This document shows positions 9,489 to 19,387 of a DNA stretch of 36,578 nucleotides, piece by piece (positions within the stretch are counted from its first letter, which is position 1; every line of letters begins with the position of its first letter). The notes under the pieces were generated by a model, which saw only the letters and a list, made by a program, of their open reading frames with translations, made no database searches and was not told the origin of the DNA. The DNA lies in NCBI RefSeq assembly GCF_000003815.2, contig NC_049996.1:8497794-8534371 (forward strand), read 5' to 3'. This stretch comes from Branchiostoma floridae (lineage: Eukaryota > Chordata > Leptocardii > Amphioxiformes > Branchiostomatidae). A program made the translations under genes and the position numbers.

Positions 9489-9599
9489 ACCCCCCCCCCC
9501 CCCCCCCCCTTTAGGGGCCCTCTCTACTGTCCGGGGCTAGCGGGCTACCCGGCTGTAACGGGCCAATCCCCCCCCCCCCCCCAGCAATATTGGGCGTGC

Positions 9600-10374
9600 T
9601 ATAGAGTCCATTCCAAGTCACCATGAGGGGTTTTAGTATCAAATGTCCTAGACATATAATTACCAAACTTTAAATTAGATTCTAAACAATGGCAGCAAAC
9701 ATCCGCACGGTGTCTCGGAATTGATTCTACTGAAACGAGATTTTAACTTAAGCGATATACGGCAATAGTTTAAGCCTGATCTAAAAATCAAGCTAACTGT
9801 TGCGGTATATCGCTTTGATTAGTTCATCATCAATGATGCATGTTCTCGCCCTGAAACCGTAATGTCCTATCTTGTCACTTTGCTTATTTGTTCTGTCCTT
9901 GCTCTATTCGCCTGGAATGAATAGCGTCTCACCGGGGACCGATAGTCCCAGAAGTAGGGCACATCTTTATTAGGTAGTGTTTTATAGTTCTTCCCGACAC
10001 ATGCCCTTGACCCAGTTACTGTTTGCAGTGTTTTTGAGAGATCCACCATACATTGCAATTGCTGAGATTTTTATGTAACGCTGCATGTAGATCACCTTTA
10101 TCTGTGGTGTAACCTATGTCTGTTGCATTTACTAAAAATGTGTGTCTAGGGATTTTCAGGTAGACGAACCGTTCGGGTTCAAAAAACAAATTTATTATAA
10201 GGCAGTGTGTTTGTACCGTCCTTCGACTTGACGATCCCCAAATACCCTATTTTTTAAATACAACGGATATAGGCTACCCCAAGGATAAAGGTGACATAGG
10301 GTGATTCTAAATGCATACAAGTCTCAGACACATGGCAAATATTACGGAGGAGTATGCCGTGACCAGCTCCGACC
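9600..10374. other. No recognisable gene
   Basis: No supported coding or RNA gene. GCGATATACGGCAATAG (9753) and GCGGTATATCGC (9803) hint at a weak inverted pair. Confidence 0.35.
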
Positions 10375-10474
10375 NNNNNNNNNNNNNNNNNNNNNNNNNN
10401 NNNNNNNNNNNNNNNNNNNNNNNNNNNNNNNNNNNNNNNNNNNNNNNNNNNNNNNNNNNNNNNNNNNNNNNNNN
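10375..10474. other. Assembly gap
   Basis: 100 N, followed by a CTCTGT-rich microsatellite (10475-10520) and a 20-G run (10521-10540). Confidence 0.98.
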
Positions 10475-10509
10475 TATATGTCTCTCCCTGTCTCTGTCTC
10501 TGTCTGTCT

Positions 10510-10905
10510 CTCTCTTTATTGGGGGGGGGGGGGGGGGGGGTGTTGCTAATCCTATCACATTTCATGGAATTAACGTTACTAAATTTTTAGTTAACGCTTA
10601 ATTCTTAACCGCGCCAAAGATAGCCCATGAAAACGTGTTGAAGCAGTCGCGGAGTCAGACAAACGAGGGGTCGTTAACCCCCCACCGTAGGAATCTGTCC
10701 GCTAACACACACTCCCTCTCACACTAGATATATACCTTTATTGGGGGATTGTTGTTATACTATGATCACATTCCAGATGCTTTTAATATTTACCGCGCCA
10801 AAGATAGCCACTGAAAACGTGTTGAAGTAGTGCTAGTCTGTGTCAGACAAGCGAGCGGTCGTTAACCCCCACCGTGGGAATCTGCCCGCTAACTTCAGTC
10901 CAGTG
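10510..10905 (+). repeat. Tandem duplication of a ~190-220-bp segment
   Basis: Unit 1 (about 10512-10715) and unit 2 (about 10735-10900) share, in order, TTTATTGGGGG, GTTGTTA-like sequence, ATCACATT, GCGCCAAAGATAGCC, GAAAACGTGTTGAAG, TCAGACAA, GTCGTTAACCCCCCACCG and AATCTG.CCGCTAAC. The G run in unit 1 expands what is GGGGG in unit 2. Confidence 0.8.
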
Positions 10906-11080
10906 ACCCAGTTTTCCCGCCGTTTCCCCGCCTTGTCTGTCCCCATTGGCCGCGCCAAGGTCACGCCGTAAAAATGGCGGTTCAAAGTCGGGCGCGAGGC
11001 ATAAACGAAGGTTTACGCATGCGCTCTGTGGTTTCCCTCCGGACGCGCCGAACTTACCGCAGACTAGGAAATGACTGTCA
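10900..11080. promoter_or_regulatory. CpG-rich promoter-like block
   Basis: A short block dense in CpG and in classic core-promoter motifs: two TTTCCCGCC/TTTCCCCGCC E2F-like sites (about 10912 and 10922), a CCAAT box in reverse (ATTGG at 10945), AAAATGGCGG (YY1-like, 10971), ACGCATGCGC (NRF1-like, about 11014) and two CAAGGTCA nuclear-receptor half sites (10955 and 11091). Known biology: such clusters mark ubiquitous RNA polymerase II promoters. Direction is uncertain; a 49-codon frame starts at the ATG inside AAAATGGCGG (10974-11123, plus) and could be a leader or first exon. Confidence 0.45.
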
Positions 11081-11123
11081 AATGAAGACTCCAAGGTCAC
11101 AGTCAACATCGGCTTTTCTGTGA
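10974..11123 (+). CDS. Small open frame under the promoter-like block (hypothetical)
   Basis: A 49-codon frame begins at ATGGCGG and ends with TGA at 11121-11123. The product would be basic (many Arg) with no recognisable domain. Its start lies in a YY1-like element, which is often the first codon or 5' UTR of animal genes. It may be the first exon of a gene, a short upstream frame, or chance. No strong splice donor is visible inside it. Confidence 0.15.
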   Translation: MAVQSRARGINEGLRMRSVVSLRTRRTYRRLGNDCQMKTPRSQSTSAFL

Positions 11124-11129
11124 TAAGCT

Positions 11130-12655
11130 TCCCCATACATCAATCTCTTCCCTTGTACGTGTACTTTATAATAGAAGAACGTAGTTGCGGTAGTACTGGT
11201 TACGAAATCGTATTTGTCTGCCGACCCCATGCACCTTCTTTCGCCCTTTTCTGTTTCTTTACTTTCCTCCGTTTTCCCCTTTCAATAGTTTTTATAACAG
11301 TTGCACATTTTGTGTCTATTAAAAACAAAGTGGCTCTCCAATTATGGAAACATTGATATTCCGACAGGTTAGTTTTTTTTTCCGGGACAACGTTCTACTG
11401 AAGAAGAACAAGAACAATGACAATGTATACCCACTGACCGTACCAACTGTTTCCTAACGTTGTAAATATCTATTTTGTTAGCGAGAATAAAGTAGACATT
11501 GGAACGAGGCTACTATGTCGAGACAACGATAACTATTTTTAGTTTTGTGAACTTTGAATCTGTTTATAACTTTCAGTTTGAACCAAATCTCTGCGCGTGT
11601 GTGTTTGCGCACCTGGTAGTAAAATAACATCACATTGAACACGTCTACACAACTGCGCAGGCGCTGTAGGGACGGGGGACACACATACGTGTATCAGTTC
11701 GAGGGGACTGTTTGTGTGCGTGTTGTGTTGGGGGGGGGGGTCGCTTTGTTTAAAGTTCGCGGGAGAACATTGAGCAGTGTGATCTTTATATCAATACAAC
11801 AAATGTACAGCGACTTTCGTATGGTCAAGGAGGTTTAAAAAAAATCCTTGGTATGGTCTTCTGCATGCATACAAACATACATACATACATGCAAACAAGA
11901 GGATACAAAAGGGGTAACCAAACAAGCATATGAAAGCATCAACATGTTGTGTTTAGCGTATCTGGTTCCAAGGTCTAAACATACTGTGACATATTTACCT
12001 ATTTATACACAGTGAGCTAAAATTACTGAGAGTATTTTTCTCGGTGGATAGGTCACAGCGAAAATCGTAGTTAACCTAAGACGACCTCTAGTAGAATGTA
12101 TTTCCACCTTCACAGTATGTGCGTGGGGCTTTGTCTTTGTTAGTTTTCCCCAGCCGTGGCGACGTGGCCTTGGCGGCATTCATATCAGTTCTGCTCATTT
12201 ACATCTGGCCTATATTTTAGCTATTCAGGGTGCGCCGCACTGCGCAGTCTGACCGAGAATAACCCCAGAGACTCGTGATCAGCATGATTATATAGCTTAT
12301 TTTTCTGTGGTGACCTTCCACAAACTCGTGGGAGGGAGGGGCGTATTTTTGCTTTCTAATTTACGATTCAGACTGAAGTAGCATAACAACAAGTTATATC
12401 ATCAACAAACTCTTTGCTGAAAAACGAGTGAACGGCATTTTTGGAACTTTCTTGGTCACACAGTGTTAGAACCTAGGGAGGTTCTTTGTTTGCTGGCAGC
12501 TGTCTGTACCCAAATAACGGGGCTTTTGTTAAATGGCGAAGCGACATTTTGCCCCTTATCATTATAGCATTGTCAAAGGCCTTATTTCAACGCTTTTTCA
12601 AATTAAGTACAAAACGTTTTGTTCTTAATAAATCGTTTGTTTTCCTTATTTCATA
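11130..12655. other. No recognisable gene
   Basis: This stretch holds an 11-G run (11730-11740), a mini-hairpin at 11826-11850 and a CATA microsatellite (about 11869-11890). No frame here has convincing coding features. Confidence 0.4.
11826..11850. repeat. Mini-hairpin (CAAGGAGGTTT...TCCTTG)
   Basis: CAAGGA and TCCTTG tips enclose GGTTTAAAAAAAA, a shorter member of the set at 7915-7949. Confidence 0.5.
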
Positions 12656-12662
12656 AGTGACA

Positions 12663-13110
12663 CAGAATGTATTCCTGGCCTTTCATCGTGATTTCTTTTT
12701 TCTTTTTGGACATTTTTGCTTCCAACCTACGTTTGAATTTCCGTAGTTTATCCTTGGAAAGACATTTGCATTCAGACAGATTATTTATTAATCAGTCTGA
12801 ACGCAAAATGTTTGTTGGCCTTCCATCGTGATTTTTATGTCATTTCGTCATTTTTTATCATTTCGCCAATCTACGTCTGTATCTACATGATTTGTCCTCG
12901 GAAAAGACAGCTGCATTTTCTACATTCAGACAGAGATGTTCCCATTATATTTTATTAGTCTGAACGCAAAATGTTTTTAGGGCATTCATGGCGATTTTTT
13001 TGTCATTTCGTGTTTTTTTGGGGGGTCATTTCGTCAACCTACGTCAATACAGATCTACAAGGTTTTTCCTCGGCATGACAGCTGCATTTTCTACATTTAG
13101 ACTGAGAGGT
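12663..13110 (+). repeat. Three-copy tandem repeat, unit ~140-165 bp
   Basis: Landmarks AAAATGTTT.TTGGCCTT, TTCATCGTGATTT, TCATTTCGTC, CAACCTACGT, CCTCGG.AAGACA and GCATTTTCTACATTCAGACAG repeat with starts near 12663, 12801 and 12965. The copies are diverged and T-rich. No coding signal. Confidence 0.75.
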
Positions 13111-13404
13111 CAATGACCTATTAAGTATAGTCGGAAACTGGTACAAATCATGCCTTGTACATGTAACATGTTCGCGTGTAACCTTTGCTTTGATCAGCAA
13201 ACCTAATTATTCAAGCACCCAGAAAAAACAACGCTATCGGCCGCGCAAGTGTATATTGCCTTATTAGAACATCTCCCGACGGCACTGTTGATCTTTTGCT
13301 GTTATATCACGTAATATGTACGACAGATAACCTTCTAAATGTCCCGTCAATGTCCGGAAGGACAATATTGAGCAGCGAAACTTAAAGCAAACATGTACTC
13401 TGTC

Positions 13405-13927
13405 ATAGTCTCTACCAGACTCCGGGTCGCTGGAAAACCGTAGAAATGGAACAAATAGAGTACTAGTAGTAAGCCGGCCAGAGGACTGTAGCCGACAAAT
13501 AGAGTACTAGTAGTACTAGTAAGCCGGCCAGAGGAGTGTAGCCGTAGGTCGCGTACTGTTCCCTGGCCAGCAACACTCCTCTGGCCGCGGGCTTACTCCT
13601 CTATTTGTTCCATTTCTACAGTTTTCAAGCACCCCGAAGTCAGTGATCGTCTATTCCAGTCTCGCCGTTCTATATATGCCCAATTGCCTCACCTTTATCC
13701 ATAGCTTGCCATTTTTCAAGTGAGAATACCCAATCCTATGTATCAAGAACATTCTGCCCTCCACTNNNNNNNNNNNNNNNNNNNNNNNNNNNNNNNNNNN
13801 NNNNNNNNNNNNNNNNNNNNNNNNNNNNNNNNNNNNNNNNNNNNNNNNNNNNNNNNNNNNNNNNNCAATACTATGAATGTTCATTGTTCCATTTCTACAG
13901 TTTTCCAGCGCCCCGGAGTCTGGTAGA
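13405..13927. mobile_element. Foldback element tipped GTCTCTACCAGACTCC, with gap
   Basis: The left end TAGTCTCTACCAGACTCC (about 13407) and the right end GGAGTCTGGTAGAGACTA (about 13914-13931) are exact inverted copies with TA outside. Next to them are CTGGAAAACCGTAGAAATGG and the inverted CCATTTCTACAGTTTTCCAG. An extra right-arm copy without its tip lies at about 13595-13640. Inside, AGAGTACTAGTAGTA and AAGCCGGCCAGAGGA are tandemly repeated, with an inverted CTCCTCTGGCC block. A 100-N gap (13766-13865) interrupts it. Confidence 0.65.
13766..13865. other. Assembly gap
   Basis: 100 N inside a palindrome-rich region. Palindromes may have caused assembly failure. Confidence 0.98.
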
Positions 13928-13974
13928 GACTAATTCTGCCACATTGGAGCTTAGATCTGTAAAGCGCAACGAAA

Positions 13975-14342
13975 GATATAGAGCTTCCGACCATACTGTG
14001 AATGGTACCAAAAGCTGCAAAATGAGCATGAAATCTATGCTATAAACTGCCAAAAACGGATGCTATAGAATTGTGTTAGTGTATGCCAGCGAACTTTGTG
14101 GCTGAGATCTGATGCTATTGAGAACTCTGGTCGAATGGGCTATATATGAGCTTTTTAAGATAAACAGTAGATTGGAACAAAGTGCAATGTTGGGTCATGC
14201 TTACTACTCCTGACAGAGTTCGTTCAGTTAACGACTGATTTTTTAAAACCTCTGTATATTGTTTGAAGTACATTCGCGCGGGCATAAAAAAAAAGAGCTT
14301 TGGACCATATTTTAAATGCCGCCAAAAGCTGCAAATGGGGCA

Positions 14343-14382
<40 letters not shown>

Positions 14383-14420
14383 ATAAATTTTCAAAAACGG
14401 ATGTCATAGAATGCGTTATG
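13975..14420 (+). repeat. Two diverged copies of a ~110-bp segment
   Basis: Blocks GAGCTT, GACCATA, CCAAAAGCTGCAAA, GGCATGAA or GAGCATGAA, CAAAAACGGATG and ATAGAATG occur in the same order at about 13977-14085 and 14295-14420. An AT dinucleotide run (about 14345-14379) has expanded inside the second copy. The same blocks are seen in decayed form inside the element at 19388-20328. Confidence 0.65.
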
Positions 14421-14424
14421 TAGC

Positions 14425-14626
14425 CTACTGTCCAAGCAGAGGTTCGGCTCCGGTTGTTTTTACGTGTTTTTATGCGTTTTTATCGGGCTTTCTATTTTGT
14501 ACCGTTGTCTTTATGCCTCGTGGCTGTCAGCGAGACATAAAGAGAACAGTACAAAATAGAAAGCCTGATGAAAACGCCTAAAACACGTCTAAAACAGTCG
14601 GAGCCGAACCTCTGCTTGGAGAGTAG
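14425..14626. mobile_element. Foldback element F3 (TCCAAGCAGAGGTTCGG tip)
   Basis: The two ~90-bp halves are almost perfectly complementary. Left to right they read CCAAGCAGAGGTTCGG, GGGCTTTCTATTTTGTAC and TGTCTTTATG; then CATAAAGAGAACAGTACAAA, GAAAGCC and CCGAACCTCTGCTTGG. The short centre is about TGCCTCGTGGCTGTCAGCGA. The tip is shared with F1, F2 and F4, but the inner arm sequence is different. Confidence 0.85.
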
Positions 14627-14629
14627 TGC

Positions 14630-14880
14630 AGCCTGTAAAAACGCATTTATCATGAACTGAGGTGCCCCCGTCCTAGTCCGGAAAGTAAGTATATAGGCCA
14701 GACATGACTGACATCTGACCTAAGATTAAGATGAAAGTCCCTGACCCCCCTCCCCCCATCTGTCGCTTGGCCGGTGACCTGGAAACTGCAGTGTCCTCCA
14801 AATACCCATTTATCACTTGTTAAAACCGTGACATCTGTTTGACAAAGGAAAAGGACCAAAAACCAAAACATAGAGTATAG
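14630..14880. other. No recognisable gene
   Basis: A short spacer between two foldbacks with no supported feature. Confidence 0.4.
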
Positions 14881-15026
14881 ATAATCTCCAAGCAGATGTT
14901 GAGCCTAGGTGGCATAAGATAAGCTGGGGAAGGAGTTTGGCCGGCAAATGGACTCCTTTTCCGGCGAAAGTCCTTCCCCAGCTCATGATATTATCTTATG
15001 CCACCGCAACATCTGCTTAGACATTA
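14881..15026. mobile_element. Foldback element D2
   Basis: It starts TAATCTCCAAGCAGATGTTG and ends CAACATCTGCTTAGACATTA. The arms continue through GGTGGCATAAGATAA, GCTGGGGAAGGA and GGAGT, and pair nearly to the centre at GGCCGGCAAATGG. The inner arm GCTGGGGAAGGAGT is shared with D3 at the right edge, so D2 and D3 are close relatives. Confidence 0.85.
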
Positions 15027-15114
15027 GAGTTTAAGTACGTTGATGAACCAAATTCATGCACATATGTAACGTTATATTTCTTTACGTTTTAAATGCTATG
15101 TAGGACCAGGAAGA

Positions 15115-15258
15115 CTGTAAATGTATTTAAGTTCGCGGGGATTTAATTTCGCGGTAGTGAGAAAAAGGACTTTTCGTGGTGGTTTAAGTTCCCGGTGAAG
15201 CGGCCACCGCGAAAACCGCGAACATTAAACCACCGCGAAAGTTTTTGTATTTACAGTA
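15115..15258. mobile_element. TTCGCGG-rich TIR element, copy 2
   Basis: Termini ACTGTAAATG and TATTTACAGT are inverted copies. The interior has GTTCGCGGGGATTTAATTTC, GAAGCGGCCACCGCGAAAAC and CATTAAACCACCGCGAAAG. In orientation it is the reverse of copy 1 at 2898-3113 and is shorter. Confidence 0.75.
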
Positions 15259-15259
15259 T

Positions 15260-15690
15260 CTGGATTGAGAGTGAACTTCAGTAGTCCAAGCAACTTACCC
15301 GAAATCATTATTATGGTGAAAATGCCCAAATTTTCCATAGATCTTTGCAAACATAACGAAGACAAAACTGGACAATCAAAACAAACTTTTTAATTCTTAC
15401 TTTTAATTTCAAAAGTTCGATAGACAAACTTATTGTCGCTACACTGAACACGTCTTTGTTGTTTCACAATGCAGTACTGCAGTACTGTATGAAAAATCAC
15501 ATTAACCACGTCTATTTTATTGCTGTAGTAACGTTAATATCTTGATCCATCCAAGAATCATCCAAGAATGACTTGTAGTAACCCTCCAACCGACTTAACG
15601 GAAACCCCTAGGGAATCACAAAATTAACTTAATTCTCGGTGTATTTTTATTTCCCGCCCAAGGTTGTTTGCTTCCCGTGGCTACACTCAG
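15260..15690. other. No recognisable gene
   Basis: AT-rich stretch without a repeat end or a supported frame. Confidence 0.4.
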
Positions 15691-15739
15691 ATATCGATCC
15701 TTTGATGTGCCGTCCTCGCCACGCTCGATGTCGGCATTG

Positions 15740-15830
15740 ACCAAGGATGACCTCGTGACGTCACATCGGGTTCGGAACCAACGCTACTGGGGCATGGCTC
15801 TGCACATGCGCAGTGGGTAAGGCGCGGGTG
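15740..15830. promoter_or_regulatory. Promoter-like block with full CRE and NRF1-like site
   Basis: A perfect cAMP-response element TGACGTCA (15756-15763) sits between CCAAGGATGACC and a CACATGCGCAG NRF1-like site (about 15803-15813). The surrounding 150 bp are richer in CpG than the neighbours. Spacing and composition fit a core promoter, but no first exon can be named on either strand. Confidence 0.35.
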
Positions 15831-15904
15831 TGTTCTGGTCGAATGTCGCCTGTTTCGCCTCCGGGATTTTTTTACATGGTTAAGGACTTTCAGGTTAACC
15901 TGTG

Positions 15905-15992
15905 CAATGACCGAGTGAGTAGAGTTTTCGACTTGAATTCTTTAGGTCGAGAGTTCGAGCCCCGACCGAGTCATGCCGAAGACTTTATGAAT
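15905..15992 (+). mobile_element. tRNA-derived SINE head
   Basis: TGACCGAGTGAGTAGAG acts as an A-box-like start and AGAGTTCGAGCCC as a B-box. The ending CCGAGTCATGCCGAAGACTT is a non-tRNA extension that I remember from SINEs of this kind. It is not an intact tRNA because the acceptor stem is not closed. Confidence 0.5.
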
Positions 15993-16007
15993 GGTCATTG
16001 AATGATC

Positions 16008-16100
16008 TTGAATGAATGAATGAATGAATGAATGAATGAACTTTATTGCACGACATTTGTACATGGTACAATTGTAAGGCAACAGTAATAAGTCAATTAA
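16008..16100 (-). mobile_element. GAAT microsatellite plus LINE 3' tail
   Basis: About eight GAAT units (16008-16040) abut CTTTATTGCACGAC, then TTGTACATGGTACAA. On the minus strand this is a LINE 3' end finishing in a TTCA tail. A second copy of the tail (TTAATTGCACAACAATTGTA) lies at about 16328-16360. Confidence 0.5.
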
Positions 16101-16256
16101 TACAATGATACTCGTCTAAGGTGTATAACTACATACATGTATAGTATGCGAATAGCAGTTACTCAAGACTGGAGCAACTGGATATAATTTTGGAAACGGT
16201 CAGCGTGCCAGGTTAGGTGGCACTACCTACATTGATATTGATCGAACAAGATCTGT

Positions 16257-16564
16257 TAATACCCCTGTCACATTTGGCGAAAATCGATCGGACGATCGGC
16301 AATCACCCGAGCCTCGCTTATAATAATAACTTAATTGCACAACAATTGTACAAGGTACAAAGTCATGTTGGCTTATATGTGACAGAGACGGTTTTTAGAT
16401 GAAAAATGCGCGCAACCCTCTGTCGATCTTAGATATGGCCGATAAAAAAAAAAAGTTGCCCGTACATCAGTAACAGATGCGTAGGGGTGGCGCCCATCTC
16501 CATTTCTGTATGGATATTCCATCGATATACGCCCAAAGATCGTGGATAATGTGACAGGGGTATA
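16257..16564. mobile_element. TIR element ATACCCCTGTCACATT
   Basis: ATACCCCTGTCACATT at about 16258 is inverted as AATGTGACAGGGGTAT ending near 16563. Inner sequences GATCGGACGATC and CCAAAGATCGTGG also suggest pairing. The element contains a LINE tail fragment (about 16322-16362), so it was itself a target. It has no coding capacity. Confidence 0.65.
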
Positions 16565-17220
16565 AAGAATATTTTCTAACCTTCGTCGGCGTAAACGGTA
16601 TACTGATTTCGCTTCTTAGCATTCTCAATATTTCGGAAAGGGCATGGTAGTTGAATACTAACACACACCACTTCCCGTGGATTAGCCCGCTCCTGCAGTG
16701 ATTGTACAGAGCTGTGTGGCCCAAGGGCTATCGAAACAGAGATCGGCGCCGCCCTACGCACCATTTGGTGCGGGGAGGACTTACTTAAACTTTAGTGCTT
16801 CAAAGTTTATGCAGCAAGATCTTTGATAGAGCGCACAACAAAGGTTGAACAGTCGAATATTTTGTAGTTCAGGTACAGTTTTGAGTAGCAGTTTTTAGAA
16901 ACTAAACATATGACTTGATAGAAAAATCCATGCGTTTTTCGGTGCAGATCTAAATGTTCGTATTACGAAATTTGCCGATCATAGTTGGTCACGGGAAGAA
17001 ATCGATCAAAAGTCATAACAATATAATTTCAGAAACCATGTAAGAAACGAAACGTTTTAAGAACTGTCTATGTAATTAGATTAACAATTTTAAATTGACA
17101 AGGTTCCACCCCTGTGAAAAATCACGTTTGGAACAGTCCGCTCCGTTTGTTGAGTTTTCGGAAAATGTCGCGGAAATTTCATAGTTGTTTTGATGCTTTT
17201 CTGGTCATTTTTCAGTTTTT
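16565..17220. other. No clear gene; possible SINE piece
   Basis: The block around 16700-16785 (GGCCCAAGGGCTATCG, GAGATCGGCGCCGCCCTACG, CACCATTTGGTGCGGGGAGG) has the feel of a dispersed repeat, but I cannot name it. The rest shows nothing. Confidence 0.3.
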
Positions 17221-17243
17221 AGTTCATAGTTCTTCCTTTGAAC

Positions 17244-17393
17244 ATGTGTAGTGAATCGTCTGGATGTTTCCGTCTTGGATTTATGCCGCTATGTCGGATG
17301 TTTGAGGGGAAACTTGCATTTCTTGATAAGTCTTCAGGAGGACTTTTGGAAGACGGCGTGGTTTGGCAACGACTCGTACGTGTAAAATTTAAG
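17244..17393 (+). CDS. Possible first coding exon (hypothetical)
   Basis: From an ATG with A at -3 (AACATGT), an open frame of exactly 50 codons runs to AAATTTAAG followed by the strong splice donor GTGAGAA. The product (containing CRMFEGKLAFLDKSSGG and EDGVVWQRLVRVKF) matches nothing I recognise. The frame reads on 13 codons past the donor before a stop. An exon is suggested by the donor falling at a codon boundary. The next exon-like modules downstream (18.7-21.2 kb) mostly lack open frames, so this may instead be part of a non-coding transcript. Confidence 0.25.
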
Positions 17394-17439
17394 GTGAGAA
17401 AACTTACTTCCTGGTCAATCAATGTCAAGTAAACTGGTG

Positions 17440-18100
17440 ATAGGAACTAGTCATGTCATATTCCATGAAATACGTATGTATGAGCGACGTATATGATGAT
17501 ATTTCCGAATCTTAGCGTATTTATTTGGCTTTTGACTAGTGTAAACCGCCATAAGTTTATATTCGGACATTTATGTAGCGTTACTGTTTTCTTGAATATT
17601 GGTAGTTTGTTCCATCTATGAAATACACTTAAGGCATTTCTTCTATGTTGACGGACAATGAAGAAAAATTTTGAGGTAACACTGCTTGGAAAAATTGTCC
17701 TGAAATCTTTCATTCTCGTCGCCTCGTGCAGACGACTCAGAGACCACCTGTTGGAATGTGCCTCACCTGCCACCTGGTCTCATTACGTCGTCAATTTTCC
17801 CGCGTAAAAACACGCAAACAAGTTACCTCCTTGACAGACACCATACCTTTTTGTTATTATTACTTATATTGTGATGTTTTCTGATTGGGTATGATACAAA
17901 TGTATTAATTTCCAGGCTTGACAAGAAGTTACTCTTGTGGCAAAAGATTTTCTAACAGCCATCAATACTGATAACTGTTGTTAGAATAATCTGACGTTAC
18001 TGCTAAATCCACTGTATGCGGTTAAAGTTTGGCCATTCTGCACGAAAATCAACAATAGCATTTGGATAACAGTCCCCTGCAATAGTTTTAATTTTACCAA
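17440..18100. other. No clear gene
   Basis: On the minus strand an E2F-like TTACGCGGGAAAA and a CRE-like TGACGACGTA (about 17780-17805) precede GTGGCAG then GTGAGG, a possible promoter with a short first exon. This is weak; nothing else is supported. Confidence 0.25.
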
Positions 18101-18104
18101 GTGG

Positions 18105-18480
18105 GGTTGTGTGGCACAATCGCGGCAGGGTGTTTGATTCACAACCCAGAGGTTCTGGGTTCGAATCCATTGATGTGCCACCTATCTTGTGCCCATGGGA
18201 AAGATACTTACACGACTTTCCTCACTTCACTCAGGTTAAAATGAGTACATAGCTTTGCTTAGGGCCATCACTTAGATAGGACGTTAAATGGAGGTCCCGT
18301 GTTTGAGGAGAGCCACACCACGATCACGTTCAAGAACCCACTGCAGTTATGGAAAAGTGTAAGGGACTTTCCTGGTGTGAGTGAATCAAATAAACCTGTC
18401 CGGATATGCACTTGTACTGTTCAGTACAAACCTGGTGTGTTATGCCTTAAGGCGGTTTACCGGGTATGCAAAACAAACGA
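18105..18480 (+). mobile_element. tRNA-derived SINE, nearly complete
   Basis: The head (about 18108-18182) begins GTGTGGCACAATCGCGG, contains the B-box GGTTCGAATCC and ends GATGTGCCACC, so both acceptor strands (GTGGCAC/GTGCCAC) pair. The body follows with GTGCCCATGGGAAAGATACT, CTTTCCTCACTTCACTCAGG, GGACGTTAAATGGAGGTCCC and CACGTTCAAGAACCCACTGC. The order head, conserved body, tail is that of a polymerase III SINE. Its body matches the minus strand at about 33815-33990. It is probably a fossil insertion. Confidence 0.7.
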
Positions 18481-18796
18481 AAAGATACAAAGTATGTGGC
18501 ATTTAGAAAATTACATCAAAATGTGCGGTCAACAGCATTATCTACAATCTATGAGGCCTGGAAGATACAGATATCTAGTCACTTGGATTTGTTCAGTTTT
18601 TTTCTTTTGATCCAAGTTCCTACAATTTGTGTCAGTGCTGTAAAAACTTCAAATTAATTCTTCTTTTCTTTTGACGCAACCATGTAGTTACCTGTGTCCT
18701 GAGAGTCATCCAGCTGTGCAGGTGTTCCTGTCCTGATGAGATGAGACTTGTGATGACAGAGGCACCAGGTGATTGGGTACAGGAGTATCAGGCTAG

Positions 18797-19216
18797 GTGA
18801 GAAAAATCTCATCTCTGTATTTTATCTAACATTTGCTTGTTGTTCGAGACAAGTTTGTAACTTCTAATCTCTGTATAGTTAGACTGCTGACTGATGTCTT
18901 GAGACTGGATTGAACCAGACCAGACCAGTTGATTTCAAGACCCAAGAAGAATATCAGGTGAGAAAAATTGGAATCCTGAATTTTACTTACCTTTTTCTTG
19001 GTGTCATTTGAGACAAGTGTGTAACTTCTAATGTCTGTATAGTTAGGTGGCCACTGACTGCAGTAGTCAAGACTCCTGTCTGAACCAGACCAGACTGGGT
19101 TTGAGACCAGACTCCAGATGATATCAGGTAAGAAAAGTCTGAATTCTGCATTTTACCTACCATTGTCTTGGTGTTATTTGAGACAAGTGCGTAACTTGTG
19201 CAATCTTCATAGTTAG
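18797..19216 (+). repeat. Tandem exon-intron repeat, period ~161-170 bp
   Basis: Donor landmarks fall at 18797, 18958 and 19128, and GAGACAAGT landmarks at 18846, 19010 and 19180. Intron parts are better conserved than exon parts, though GAACCAGACCAGAC is shared by two exons. Confidence 0.75.
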
Positions 19217-19387
19217 GCGAGTGCGGACTGATGCTGATGACTGGACCAGATGACAACTCCAAATCCTGCTTCCAGTGAGCTGACGGTGCAGCGTTGCTTG
19301 TGGACACAGCAAGCAGAATTTCCACAGGTAAACTTTTCTGTTTCATATTAATTTTCTATCCTGTTGTATGTATCATTTTTAAATCTA

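Noticed and set aside
9016-9540. Open frame of 174 codons across the gap
   Set aside because: Almost all residues are N-encoded; the ends add only a few codons and poly-proline from poly-C.
18105-18182. A genuine tRNA gene
   Set aside because: A and B boxes and acceptor ends are present but the anticodon arm is irregular, and the sequence continues directly into a SINE body.
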